From Micromonospora sp. NBC_01699 (GTDB lineage: Bacteria > Actinomycetota > Actinomycetes > Mycobacteriales > Micromonosporaceae), in NCBI RefSeq assembly GCF_036250065.1, contig NZ_CP109199.1:1984001-2048000 (forward strand): a stretch of 64,000 bases of DNA. Direction: 5' to 3'. Within the stretch, counting starts at the first letter, position 1. Each line of letters begins with the position of its first letter. Both the position numbers and the translations under genes were made by a program. Positions 10,463-19,180 of the stretch are shown here, piece after piece. Below the pieces are notes generated by a model. It did no database searches and was not told where the DNA came from. It saw only the letters and a program-made list of their open reading frames with translations.

Positions 10463-13400
10463 TCAGATCCGGCGTGCCGTCTCCATCCGTTCCCGTGCCA
10501 TCTCGTAGTGGGCGGCGGCTTCGACGGGGCGACCCAACGCGGTGGCGAGGTCGCCGAGGTGCCGGGCCACCGGCCCGAGGGTGAGCACGCCGCTGCCCGC
10601 CCCGGCCAGCTCACCGGCGGCCGGCAACAGTCCGGTGTAGACCCGCTCCATGGTGGCCCGGTCGGCCAGGGCGACGGCCGCGCGTGCGACGAGACAGAGT
10701 CGGGCCTCGTAGAGCAGGTCGTGCGGTGGCTCCGGAACGCGTCTCAACGCGGCGGCGGCCTCCTCGCGGCGGCCCGTACCGAGCAGGACCAACGGCCGGA
10801 TCCACGGCTCGTACGGGCCCCGGTCCGGGCTCGGCGCCCCGGTCGCCTCCGGGTCCAGTGCCAGCAGGGCGAGGGGGAGCAGCCCCTGCTCCATGCCCGG
10901 CATCCCGGCACCGCGCAGCCGGGCGTGCGCGGCTCGGTACGCCACCTCCGCCTCGATCCGGTGCCCGCACACGGCCAGCCGCAGTGCGGCGTACCACTGG
11001 GTGAACACACCGACCAGCGGCAGGTCGTACCGTTCGGCGAGGCGATCGGCGGCCCGTGCGTGCGCGTCGGCGGTGACCAGGTCGGCCAGCGCACAGCTGG
11101 CCTGGAGCAGGATCAGGTGACCGAGCACCTCGAACGTCACCAGCTCGTGCCGGGCCGCCAGGTCGACCAGTTCGGCGCCGATCCGGGCGCGCTCGGCGGC
11201 GAGCCCGGCCCGCTCGAAGGTGTGCATGAAGCGGGCGTTGAGGGCGAAGGCCAACAGTGCCGGGTCGCCCGTCGTCCGGGCGATGGCCTCCGCCTCGTAC
11301 GCGGCCAGCCGACCCCGGTCCGTGGTGCTGCCGCGCGTCTCCAGGGCGACAGTGCTCAGCAGGCGGCTGCGCTGTTCGGCCCGGTCCTCGCCGAGTGCCG
11401 TCAGGGCCCGCTCGGCGGCACCGACGATCCGGCGGGAAAGGTCCTCGTCGTCGTTCCGGGGCCAGATCGCGGGTACGTCGAACGCGGTGACGACCTCCAT
11501 CGTCAACTCCGGGTCGTCGAGCTGTGCCGCCGTGTCGACCGCCTCGGACCGGCACCGGCGGGCCTCGTCCAGGTCCCCGGTCACCGCTACCGTACGGCCC
11601 AGCCCGATCAGCGCCGCCAGCCGCCCGCGTACGTCGCCGTCCTCGGCGCGGTCGTACGCGGTGAGCGCCTGCCGCCACAGCCGGGCCGCCTCGTGCGGGT
11701 TGAACCGGCCTTCGGCCCGCTCGGCGGCGGCCCGCGCGTAGTACGCGGCCCGGGGCGCGGTGACGCGGCTCGCGGCCCGTCCGAAGTGGTGGGCGAGTGC
11801 GGTCACGTCATCGGGGTGCAGCCGTTCGATCACCTCGGCGGCGTCGGCGTGCCAGCGGGCCCGGCGCAGCGCGGACAGGTTGTCGTAGAGGGTGTCGCGG
11901 ACCAGAAGGTGGGTGAACCGGGGCCGCCCGTCGGTGTCCCGCTCGGTCAGGAAGCCGGCCTCCAACGCGCTGTCCAGGGCGTCGAGGAGCGGCGCGTCGT
12001 CACCGGCCAACGCGGCGAGCACGTCGGGGTCGACGTCCCGGCCGAGCACCGACGCCAGCCGCAGCAGGCTCTGCGCCGGCTCCGGCAGCCGCGCCAGGCG
12101 GTGCCGGATCACTTCCCGTACGCCCGCCGGAACGGTCAGCAGGCCGGTGCTGCCCTCGGCGGCGAACAGCCGGGCGAGTTCCCGTACGAAGAAGGGGTTG
12201 CCGCCGCTGCGCCGGTGGATCAGCCGCGCGGTGGACGGGTCCAGCTCCCGCCCGACGACGGTGCCGGCGAGTTGACCGGTCGCCACCTCCGGCAGCCCGC
12301 CCAGGTAGACCCGCACCGGCTCGGTACGGGCGAACCGGGCCAGCGCCGAGGTCAACTGCGCGGTGATCTCGGTCGCCCGGTACGTGCCGACGATCAAAAC
12401 CGGTCCGGTCAGCGGTTCCGGCTCGGCGAGCAGGGCGGTCAGCAGGTCCAGGGTGCCCTCGTCGGCCCGGTGCAGGTCGTCCACGACCATCAGCGTCGGT
12501 CCCCGGCCCGTCACGCTCGCCAGCCGGGACGCGAGCCGGGACACCGCCGCCCGGCGCAGCCGGAACCGAGCCACCGCCGGATCCTCCGCCCGTTCAACAC
12601 CCTCGACCGGCACGGGGTGCGCAACCGGCTCCCGGTCCTCGGCCGGTTCGGGGTGCGCAACCGGCTCCCGGTCCTCGGCCGGTTCGGGGTGCGCAACCGG
12701 CTCCCGGTCCTCGGCCGGTTCGGGGTGCGCAACCGGCTCCCGGTCCTCGGCCGGTTCGGGGTGCGCGGGGTTGGCCGGCGGCCAGGTCGGCGGGTCGCCG
12801 ATCTGCGCCCAGGGCCAGTCGATCGGGGCGCCCTCGTACTCGGGGACGCGTCCCCACCCCGTCGCCCAGCCACCGGCGGCCAGCCGTCGGGTGAGCGCCT
12901 CGGCCAGCGCCGTCTTGCCCGCACCCGCGTCCCCGGAGATCAGGGCGACCAGCGGCCGGCCGTGCCGGGCGACGACCTCGGCCGCCCGTTCCAGCCGAGC
13001 GAGTTCCTCCTCGCGGCCGACGAACGGTCGCGGTACGCCCACCGCCGCCCGCTCGCCCGATCGCCCCTGTTCGCCCGGTGGTCGGTGTGCCGTCATCACG
13101 GCCGGGAGCGGATCGAGGTGCGGGGCCTGGGCGAGGATGTCGGCCTGTAGCCGTCGCAGCCGGGGTCCGGGATCCACCCCGAGTTCCGAGGCCAGGATCT
13201 GCCGGGCCCGGCGCAGGGTCGCCAGGGCCTCTCCCTGGCGACCGGACCGGTACAGGGCGGTGGCCAGCAACCGCCAGGTGTCCTCGCGCAGCGGGTGGCC
13301 GTCAACGGACGCCCGGAGGTCGGAGGCGGCCTCGGCGGCCCGGTCGAGAGCGAGCAGGGCCTCGGCCCGCCGTTCGAGCGCCAGCATCCGCAACTCGTCC

Positions 13401-13897
13401 AGCCGGTTGATTTCCGCCCGCGCCCAGCCCTCCTCGGCGTACTCGGCGTACGCGGGTCCGCGCCACAGGCCGAGCGCTTCGTCCAGACCGGCCAGCGCCT
13501 CGGCCGCCCGTCCCGCCGGCAGCAGTTGGGCGGACTCGCCGACCAGCGCCTCGAACCGCCGCGCGTCCACCGCTTCCGGTGCCGCCTGCAACGCGTAACC
13601 GGGTGGTGTGGTGACCAGCAGTCGGGCCGGCTGCCGGGGTGGCCGGTCCGGTTCCAGTGCCCGCCGCAGATCGGACACGAAGGTACGGATCGCCGCCACC
13701 GCACCCGACGTCGGCACCTCCCACAGGTCGTCGACCAGCCGGTCGACCGGCACAACCCGGCCCCTGGCGATCAACAGTCGCGCCAGCACCGCCCGCTGGC
13801 GGGCACCCCTCAACGCGACCGGGCCACTGTCGGTCGTGGCCGTCACGGGTCCCAGCACGCCGAAGGCCACCACCGGTGCGGTCGCCTGCCTGGTCAT
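10463..13897 (-). CDS. SARP/AfsR-type regulator with BTAD and AAA ATPase domains
   Basis: An 1144-residue regulator. In order: OmpR-type winged helix (about 10-100), bacterial transcriptional activation domain (BTAD, about 105-250), ATPase with Walker A GDAGAGKT (about 322-330) and Walker B-like TLMVVDDLH, then a long helical TPR-like C-terminal half. This is the plan of large SARPs that activate secondary-metabolism or developmental genes. The ATPase is interrupted at about residues 378-427 by four near-identical AHPEPAEDREPV units. The divergent intergenic region carries three SARP-like heptamers at 11-bp steps, suggesting autoregulation or control of the hydrolase at 14039. Confidence 0.88.
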   Translation of the reverse strand: MTRQATAPVVAFGVLGPVTATTDSGPVALRGARQRAVLARLLIARGRVVPVDRLVDDLWEVPTSGAVAAIRTFVSDLRRALEPDRPPRQPARLLVTTPPGYALQAAPEAVDARRFEALVGESAQLLPAGRAAEALAGLDEALGLWRGPAYAEYAEEGWARAEINRLDELRMLALERRAEALLALDRAAEAASDLRASVDGHPLREDTWRLLATALYRSGRQGEALATLRRARQILASELGVDPGPRLRRLQADILAQAPHLDPLPAVMTAHRPPGEQGRSGERAAVGVPRPFVGREEELARLERAAEVVARHGRPLVALISGDAGAGKTALAEALTRRLAAGGWATGWGRVPEYEGAPIDWPWAQIGDPPTWPPANPAHPEPAEDREPVAHPEPAEDREPVAHPEPAEDREPVAHPEPAEDREPVAHPVPVEGVERAEDPAVARFRLRRAAVSRLASRLASVTGRGPTLMVVDDLHRADEGTLDLLTALLAEPEPLTGPVLIVGTYRATEITAQLTSALARFARTEPVRVYLGGLPEVATGQLAGTVVGRELDPSTARLIHRRSGGNPFFVRELARLFAAEGSTGLLTVPAGVREVIRHRLARLPEPAQSLLRLASVLGRDVDPDVLAALAGDDAPLLDALDSALEAGFLTERDTDGRPRFTHLLVRDTLYDNLSALRRARWHADAAEVIERLHPDDVTALAHHFGRAASRVTAPRAAYYARAAAERAEGRFNPHEAARLWRQALTAYDRAEDGDVRGRLAALIGLGRTVAVTGDLDEARRCRSEAVDTAAQLDDPELTMEVVTAFDVPAIWPRNDDEDLSRRIVGAAERALTALGEDRAEQRSRLLSTVALETRGSTTDRGRLAAYEAEAIARTTGDPALLAFALNARFMHTFERAGLAAERARIGAELVDLAARHELVTFEVLGHLILLQASCALADLVTADAHARAADRLAERYDLPLVGVFTQWYAALRLAVCGHRIEAEVAYRAAHARLRGAGMPGMEQGLLPLALLALDPEATGAPSPDRGPYEPWIRPLVLLGTGRREEAAAALRRVPEPPHDLLYEARLCLVARAAVALADRATMERVYTGLLPAAGELAGAGSGVLTLGPVARHLGDLATALGRPVEAAAHYEMARERMETARRI
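12617..12764 (-). repeat. In-frame 36-bp tandem repeat inside the SARP gene
   Basis: Four near-identical copies of a 36-bp unit (CCGGCTCCCGGTCCTCGG core on the plus strand) encode AHPEPAEDREPV; a degenerate fifth unit follows. Because 36 is a multiple of three, copy-number change would keep the frame. It inserts an acidic, Pro-rich linker into the ATPase region. Confidence 0.9.
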
Positions 13898-13946
13898 GGC
13901 ACCAATCTAAGCGGCCCGTCCGGCGGGTGAGCCGGCGCGGGCGCGT

Positions 13947-13975
13947 ACTCATTCGTTGCTGATCCGCTGCTCATC
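13947..13975 (+). promoter_or_regulatory. Candidate SARP-binding direct repeats
   Basis: Three heptamers start exactly 11 bp apart: ACTCATT (13947), GCTGATC (13958) and GCTCATC (13969). SARPs typically bind heptamers with 11-bp or 22-bp periodicity on one helix face close to the -10. CACGCT (13985-13990) is a possible -10 for the rightward hydrolase gene. The site lies between the divergent SARP gene and the hydrolase. Promoter assignment is inference. Confidence 0.5.
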
Positions 13976-14038
13976 ACCGCGCGGCACGCTCGACGGGTAC
14001 GACCCAGACCACAGGCTGTACCAGCGGAAAGGCACATC

Positions 14039-14917
14039 GTGGAACCCAGGATCGATGGATTCGACTACCGGCGCGTCACCGTCGCCGAGGACGTGGCGCT
14101 CAACGTCGCGGTCGGCGGCTCGGGCAGCCCGATCGTGCTGCTGCACGGCTTCCCGCAGACCCACCTCATGTGGCGGCACGTAGCGGCGGATCTCGCCGCC
14201 GACCACACCGTGATCTGTCCCGACCTGCGCGGGTACGGGGCCAGCGACAAACCGGCCGAAACCGACGAAAACACGTACTCCAAGCGGACGATGGCCGCCG
14301 ACATCGTGGCACTCGCCCGCGCACTGGGCCACGACCGGTTCGCCCTGGCCGGACATGACCGGGGCGCCCTGGTCGCCATCCGCGCCGGCCTCGACCACCC
14401 CGACGTGGTCACCCGGCTCGCGTCGCTCGACGTGCTGCCGACCCTCGACATGTGGGACGTCATGCACGGCACCACCGCCGCCGTCGGTTTCCACCTTTAC
14501 CTGATGGCCCAGCCACCGGGCCTGCCCGAGCAGATGATCAGCGCCAGTGCCGACGCCTTCTTCGGTTACTTCCTCGACCTGTGGACCCGCAACCCCGAGG
14601 CGATCCCGGTCGCCGTGCGCGCCGCGTACCTGAAGGCGTCCCGCGAGGCCGTCACCTCGATCGTCGCGGACTACCGGGCATCGGCCGGCATCGACGTCGA
14701 CCACGATCGGGCGGACCGGGCGGCCGGGAACCGGCTGCGCATGCCGGTCTCCGTCCTTCAGCAGGACTGGGGCAGCGCGCTCGGCTTCGACGCCGCCGCG
14801 CTGTGGCGGGCGTGGGCACCGGACCTGGAACACGGCACCGTCACCTGCGGCCACTTCATGGCCGAGGAAGCGCCCGCCGAGATTGTCAAGACCCTGCGCT
14901 CCCTCCTGACCCGGTAA
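14039..14917 (+). CDS. Alpha/beta hydrolase, haloacetate dehalogenase/epoxide hydrolase-like
   Basis: A 292-residue alpha/beta hydrolase. HGFPQTHLMW forms the oxyanion region and GHDRGA carries an Asp nucleophile instead of Ser, which points to the dehalogenase/epoxide-hydrolase branch. CGHFMAEE supplies the catalytic His. The GTG at 14039 follows GGAAAGG. There is no signal peptide, so it is cytoplasmic. The substrate is not identifiable. It is divergent from the SARP regulator and may be its target. Confidence 0.82.
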   Translation: MEPRIDGFDYRRVTVAEDVALNVAVGGSGSPIVLLHGFPQTHLMWRHVAADLAADHTVICPDLRGYGASDKPAETDENTYSKRTMAADIVALARALGHDRFALAGHDRGALVAIRAGLDHPDVVTRLASLDVLPTLDMWDVMHGTTAAVGFHLYLMAQPPGLPEQMISASADAFFGYFLDLWTRNPEAIPVAVRAAYLKASREAVTSIVADYRASAGIDVDHDRADRAAGNRLRMPVSVLQQDWGSALGFDAAALWRAWAPDLEHGTVTCGHFMAEEAPAEIVKTLRSLLTR

Positions 14918-15012
14918 CCCGGTCCGAGTCCGGTCCAGCCGGGTTGAGCAGGGGTTTTCCGGCGCCGGACCCATGTGCGGACGGTCCATGATGGAGTGCG
15001 AGCATATCGGGC

Positions 15013-15381
15013 ATGCAAATCTACGAGGACGCCCGTACGGTGTCGCGGGCCGATCTGGCCGCGTGGCTGCGCCAACTGGCCAGCCAGTTGGAGTCCGGTG
15101 GACAGATCTTCTACGGTGCCGCCGGCGCGGTCACGGTGGCCGAGCAGGTCCGGTGCGAGCTGGAGATCGAGCGCGAGAGCGCCACCGAGATCTCGGTCGA
15201 GATCGAGTTCTCCTGGACCGCCCCCGAGGCGGCCGCATCCGCAGACGAGGCGGAGACCGAGAGCGAGGAAGACGAAGAGGAAGGCGAGGAGGGCCCGGCC
15301 ACCGAGGAGGGCACCCCGGACACCGAAGCCGAGCCCGCCGAGGCCAAGCCCGCCGAGGCCAAGCCCGCCGACGCCGGGTAG
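15013..15381 (+). CDS. Amphi-Trp domain-containing protein
   Basis: A 122-residue protein. Residues 1-70 match the small amphi-Trp domain (alternating hydrophobic/charged strands, LRQLASQLESGG and a conserved Trp near VEIEFSW). From about residue 75 it becomes an acidic low-complexity tail rich in Glu, Asp, Ala and Pro, ending in a repeated PAEAK unit. The role of the domain is not established. ATG 15013 is the only sensible start. Confidence 0.78.
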   Translation: MQIYEDARTVSRADLAAWLRQLASQLESGGQIFYGAAGAVTVAEQVRCELEIERESATEISVEIEFSWTAPEAAASADEAETESEEDEEEGEEGPATEEGTPDTEAEPAEAKPAEAKPADAG

Positions 15382-15529
15382 GGGTCCCGTCGAGCTGGTG
15401 GCCGGGGCGAACCGAGCCACGGCCACCAGCGTGACAGGCCCCGCCCACCCCGTGTTCTGCCAGACTGCTGCGTGCAAGGTGAACCGGGACAGCTTGGGAC
15501 GACGGTCCCGCAGAGGTGGGGGTCTGCTG

Positions 15530-16186
15530 ATGAAGGCGCGCCCCGCCGCCGGTGGTGGCCGGTGGGTGGAGATCTCTCCGGAACGGATCCGGGGTTGGCT
15601 CGACGGGTTCTACGGCCGACACGACGGTGCCACCGAGGACGGACTGGTGCTGACCGGGGCGAACAACGGCGACACCGCCACCCTGCACCCGCCGCCCGGT
15701 TTCGCCGCCGTGCCGGACGTCGACACCCTGCTCGCCGACGTCGTACGGCCGCCCAGGATCGCCGTGCTGCTGGTGCGCAAGGGCGCGGTCGCCACCGGTA
15801 TCGCCGACGGCACGAACGTGACCGTCTCGAAGGTCGAGCGCTTCTACGTGCAGGGGCGTACGGCGGCGGGTGGCTCGTCGCAGCAGCGCTACGCCCGGCG
15901 CCGCGCGAACCAGGCCCAGGCCGCCGCCGACCGGGCCGCCGACATCGCCGTACGGGTCCTGCTGCCCTACGCGCCGGGGGTGGCCGCCGACCCGCACGAC
16001 GAGGTCCGGGCACTGGTCTGCGGCGGGGACCGGTCGATGCTCGACATCGTGCTGGCGGACCGGCGGCTGGCGCCGCTGGCGCCACTGCGACATCCGCGCC
16101 TGCTCGAATCCGCCGAGCCGAGGCTGGCCGTACTCCAGGACGCGGCGGTGACCGCCAGGAAGATCTGCATCCATCTCGTGCCGTGA
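15530..16186 (+). CDS. acVLRF1-type peptidyl-tRNA hydrolase
   Basis: A 218-residue protein of the actinobacterial Vms1/eRF1-like (VLRF1) family, thought to release nascent peptides from stalled ribosomes. The family core is visible as YVQGRTAAGGSSQQRYARRR, a Gly/Gln-rich loop followed by an Arg-rich helix, and then a helical Ala-rich stretch. ATG 15530 follows AGAGGTGGGGG. An in-frame extension to 14975 has non-coding composition. No signal peptide. It could cooperate with SmpB-type rescue encoded elsewhere in the window, but the genes are not linked. Confidence 0.8.
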   Translation: MKARPAAGGGRWVEISPERIRGWLDGFYGRHDGATEDGLVLTGANNGDTATLHPPPGFAAVPDVDTLLADVVRPPRIAVLLVRKGAVATGIADGTNVTVSKVERFYVQGRTAAGGSSQQRYARRRANQAQAAADRAADIAVRVLLPYAPGVAADPHDEVRALVCGGDRSMLDIVLADRRLAPLAPLRHPRLLESAEPRLAVLQDAAVTARKICIHLVP

Positions 16187-16262
16187 TCACCCGACCCGAC
16201 GAGCGGCCACTGTGGTCGGCCGGGCGGGCGGGAGTGTCGTACCCCGGAGGCAACATGGCCGC

Positions 16263-16676
16263 ATGGCTGCCCCCGCCCTGGCTCCCGGCATCGACCAGTC
16301 GCGCGTTCTGCCGCTGCGCGAGGCCCGCACCCGACTGACCCAGCTCGTCGCCCTGGCCGAGCTGACCGACACCGTCACGGTTGTCACCCGCGACGGTGAT
16401 CCCCGCCCGGTCGCCGCGATCGTGCCGGCGGCCGCGGCCCGATCGATGGCCCAGGCCACCGCCGACGCCGAACGGGTCGCGGCGGTGTCGGCCGGTTGGG
16501 CCCGCCGGCTCGACGAGCTGCACCGGCAGGGTGCCCGGCGGCACGCGGCCGAGCTGCGCGCGGTCACCGACGCGCTCGCCGAGGCGTGGGCCGAGCTCGA
16601 CCGCCGGGTCACGCCGGGCAGCGACCCCGCCCTCACCCGGTTGCGCGGCGCCCACGCCGACCTGCTCCGCGCCTGA
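16263..16676 (+). CDS. Phd/YefM-like antitoxin-family protein
   Basis: A 137-residue protein whose first 60 residues (LPLREARTRLTQLVALAE, then RDGDPRPVAAIVPAAA) match the Phd/YefM fold, a DNA-binding antitoxin domain. The C-terminal half is helical and charged. No toxin gene (Doc, RelE or VapC-like) is adjacent, so it may be an orphan or regulate something else. I chose ATG 16263; a GGAGG 12 bases upstream is the best ribosome site. It ends one base before the convergent MFS stop. Confidence 0.65.
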   Translation: MAAPALAPGIDQSRVLPLREARTRLTQLVALAELTDTVTVVTRDGDPRPVAAIVPAAAARSMAQATADAERVAAVSAGWARRLDELHRQGARRHAAELRAVTDALAEAWAELDRRVTPGSDPALTRLRGAHADLLRA

Positions 16677-16677
16677 C

Positions 16678-17925
16678 CTACCGGACCTCCGCGCGGCGGG
16701 TCGCCGGCACCAGGGCGAGTGCCGGCACCAGCAGGATCGGTACGACCAGCAGCGCCTTCAGCGTGCCGACGTGGTCGCCGAGCAGTCCGACGAAGGGCGG
16801 CCCGGCGAGGAACGCCGTGTAGCCGATCGTCGCCACGACGCTGACCCGGGCCGGTGCCCGGTCCTCGTCGTCGGCGGCGGCGCTCATCCCGACCGGGAAG
16901 CCGAGCGAGGCGCCGAGTCCCCAGAGCGCGACCCCGGCCAGGGCAACCGGGGTGGAGGTGGCGAGGACCGCGATCACCACGCCGACGACGGCCAGCCCGA
17001 CGGTGGCGAACAGCACCGGGACCCGGCCCCACCGGTCGAGCGCGATCGTGCCGGCGGTGCGGCCGACGGTCATCGCGGCGACGAAGATGCCGAACACGGC
17101 GGCGCCGGCCGCCTCGCTGACCCCGTGCCCGTCGATGAAGGCCACCGCCACCCAGTCGTTGGCGGTCCCCTCGGTGAAGGCCATGATCAGCACCAACAGG
17201 CCGACGAGCAGCGTACGGGGCTCGCGCCAGGCCCGCAGCACGCCGCTGTCCCGGCGGTGGCCGGCGGTGGCCGTCTCGTCGGTCCGCGCTTCGGCCCCGC
17301 CTCGGGCGGTCAGGAAGAAGCGGACCGCGACCAGCGTGCCGACCAGCACCAGGGCGGCGACCAGGGTCAGGTGCGCGAAGACGGGAAAGCCGGCGTGGGC
17401 GGTGGCGGCACCGAGCCCGGCGCCGGTGACGGTGCCCAGGCTCCAGGCCGCGTGGAAGCGGGGCATGATGGTCCGCCCGAGCCGCCGTTCGACCAGCGCG
17501 GCCTCGACGTTCATCGCCACGTCGGTCAGGCCGGAGCCGTAGCCGATCGCGGCGAGACCGAGGGCCACGACCGTGACCGAGGACCACGCGCCGATGCCGG
17601 CGCCGACCACCACCAGGCCGACCGCGACCAGCGCGGTGGAGCCGGCGACCGTACGGGGTGAGCCGGCGCGGTGCACCACCGCTCCCGCGGTGACCATCGC
17701 CAGGATCGCGCCGAGTGACATCGCGAGCAGCAGCAGTCCCAGTTGCCCGGCGCTGAGGCCGAGCCCCTCGCGGGCGGCCGGCACCCGGGAGAACCACGAG
17801 GCGACGGCCAGGCCGTTGAGGGCGAAGACGAAGGCGACCCCGGTACGGGCGGCGAGGACCTGCCGGGGCGGCGGCACCACGGCCGGGGACGTCGGGGTGG
17901 CCGGGTTGGCCTCGGTCGGGCTCAC
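16678..17925 (-). CDS. MFS transporter
   Basis: A 415-residue major facilitator with about twelve membrane segments and a Gly-rich helix-2/3 loop. The GTG at 17925 has GGAAGGAG eight bases upstream. The divergent LacI-family gene and the perfect operator between them suggest sugar or related efflux/uptake under local control. The fold resembles small-molecule MFS carriers such as the FucP/YbjJ-type group, but the substrate cannot be told from sequence. Confidence 0.82.
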   Translation of the reverse strand: MSPTEANPATPTSPAVVPPPRQVLAARTGVAFVFALNGLAVASWFSRVPAAREGLGLSAGQLGLLLLAMSLGAILAMVTAGAVVHRAGSPRTVAGSTALVAVGLVVVGAGIGAWSSVTVVALGLAAIGYGSGLTDVAMNVEAALVERRLGRTIMPRFHAAWSLGTVTGAGLGAATAHAGFPVFAHLTLVAALVLVGTLVAVRFFLTARGGAEARTDETATAGHRRDSGVLRAWREPRTLLVGLLVLIMAFTEGTANDWVAVAFIDGHGVSEAAGAAVFGIFVAAMTVGRTAGTIALDRWGRVPVLFATVGLAVVGVVIAVLATSTPVALAGVALWGLGASLGFPVGMSAAADDEDRAPARVSVVATIGYTAFLAGPPFVGLLGDHVGTLKALLVVPILLVPALALVPATRRAEVR

Positions 17926-17977
17926 GGACGGACTCCTTCCGCGCCGGGGTGGCCGACGCACAGAAAGATCGCACCCC

Positions 17978-17991
17978 TGAGAGCGCTCTCA
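17978..17991. promoter_or_regulatory. LacI-family operator
   Basis: TGAGAGCGCTCTCA is a perfect 14-bp palindrome with the central CG typical of LacI/GalR operators (TGxxAxCGxTxxCA). It lies between the divergent MFS gene and the LacI-type regulator gene and could control both. Confidence 0.8.
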
Positions 17992-18080
17992 GCGCAAGAG
18001 TAGCCTGGGGTCATTACCCGAACCGGGACCGCCCGGCACCCCGTGCCGCCCGTTCTGGAAGGCTGCGAGCGGAGGTTGAC

Positions 18081-19067
18081 ATGACGGTGCGGCCGGCACG
18101 GAAGATCAGGCTGGAGGACGTGGCGGAAGCCGCGGGCGTGTCCCGCGCGACCGCCTCCCGGGTCATTTCCAGAACGGGGCCGGCGTCACCGGCCGTCCAG
18201 GACCGGGTCCGGAACGCGGCCCGCCAGCTCGGTTACCAACCGGACCAGGTGGCCAGGTCGCTGGCCGGGGGTGCCGGGTTCCGGCTCGTCGTCGCGATCG
18301 TCGGCACCACGTCCCGGGTGCTCGACGACCCGTACGTCGACCGGGCGCTCGCCGCCGCGGCCGAGACCGCCGCCCCGTACGGGGTCGGGGTGTCCCTTCA
18401 GTGGTTGCCCCGCCGGTCGCCCCGGCTGGACCGGCTGGCCGAGGACCGCAGTGTGCGGGGCGTGGTGCTGTTCAACACGACCGAGGCGACCCTCGCCGGG
18501 ATGCCGGCGGCGCTGAACCGGCGGGTCGCCTCGATCGGGATCGGCTCCCCGAGCGTGCCGTCCTTCGACGTCGACAACGGCGGCGCGGCCAGCACGATCG
18601 TGCGCCACCTGTACGGGATCGGCCGCCGCCGGATCGCCATGATCACCGGTCCGCCGTGGCTGCCCTGCGCCTGGCGTTCGGTCAAGGCGTACCAGGATCT
18701 GGTGCGTTCGGCCGGGCTGCCGGTCCGCCTCGTCGCCGGGGACTTCTCCGCCGCCGGTGGCCAGCGGGGGATGCGTATCGTGCTGCGCCGCTGGCCGGAC
18801 ACGGACGCGGTCTTCGCGATCAACGACGCCACGGCGCTCGGTGCGATCGCCGTCCTGCGCGAGACCGGTCGCCTGGTGCCGGACGACATAGCGGTGGCCG
18901 GGTTCGACGACATCCCGTTCGCCGAGTTGAGCGCTCCCGCCCTGACCACGGCCAGCCACCCGGTGGGCGCGATCGTCTCGGCGGCGGTCACCGCCGTGCT
19001 CGACGGGTCGCGGGTGCCGCCGGCAGCGGTCTTCCCGTCGACCCTGGTCCGGCGGGCGAGCGCCTGA
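18081..19067 (+). CDS. LacI-family transcriptional regulator
   Basis: A 328-residue regulator with an N-terminal helix-turn-helix (IRLEDVAEAAGVSRATASRV) and hinge, then a periplasmic-binding-protein-like effector domain ending in AGFDDIPFAE and an SHPVG segment. ATG 18081 follows GCGGAGG. The effector is probably a carbohydrate, by family. The adjacent perfect palindrome is its likely operator. Confidence 0.88.
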   Translation: MTVRPARKIRLEDVAEAAGVSRATASRVISRTGPASPAVQDRVRNAARQLGYQPDQVARSLAGGAGFRLVVAIVGTTSRVLDDPYVDRALAAAAETAAPYGVGVSLQWLPRRSPRLDRLAEDRSVRGVVLFNTTEATLAGMPAALNRRVASIGIGSPSVPSFDVDNGGAASTIVRHLYGIGRRRIAMITGPPWLPCAWRSVKAYQDLVRSAGLPVRLVAGDFSAAGGQRGMRIVLRRWPDTDAVFAINDATALGAIAVLRETGRLVPDDIAVAGFDDIPFAELSAPALTTASHPVGAIVSAAVTAVLDGSRVPPAAVFPSTLVRRASA

Positions 19068-19180
19068 GCCTCGGCGTCGGCCGGGCGGCACCCCACCGGT
19101 CGGGGTCACGATCTCCGATCCGCTTCCGGTCGAACCTTTCGCCGCCGGTACGCGTACCTCCGGGCGGGAGGTCGACCACG

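Noticed and set aside
12617-12764. Regular 36-bp repeats resembling a CRISPR array
   Set aside because: Units are contiguous without spacers, in frame, and encode a 12-residue peptide inside a real protein.
10328-13150. A 940-codon open frame on the plus strand
   Set aside because: It is antisense to the SARP gene; the protein has no recognisable domain and mirrors GC-rich codon bias.
16263-16676. A complete toxin-antitoxin pair
   Set aside because: The antitoxin-like protein has no adjacent toxin gene; the next gene is a convergent transporter.
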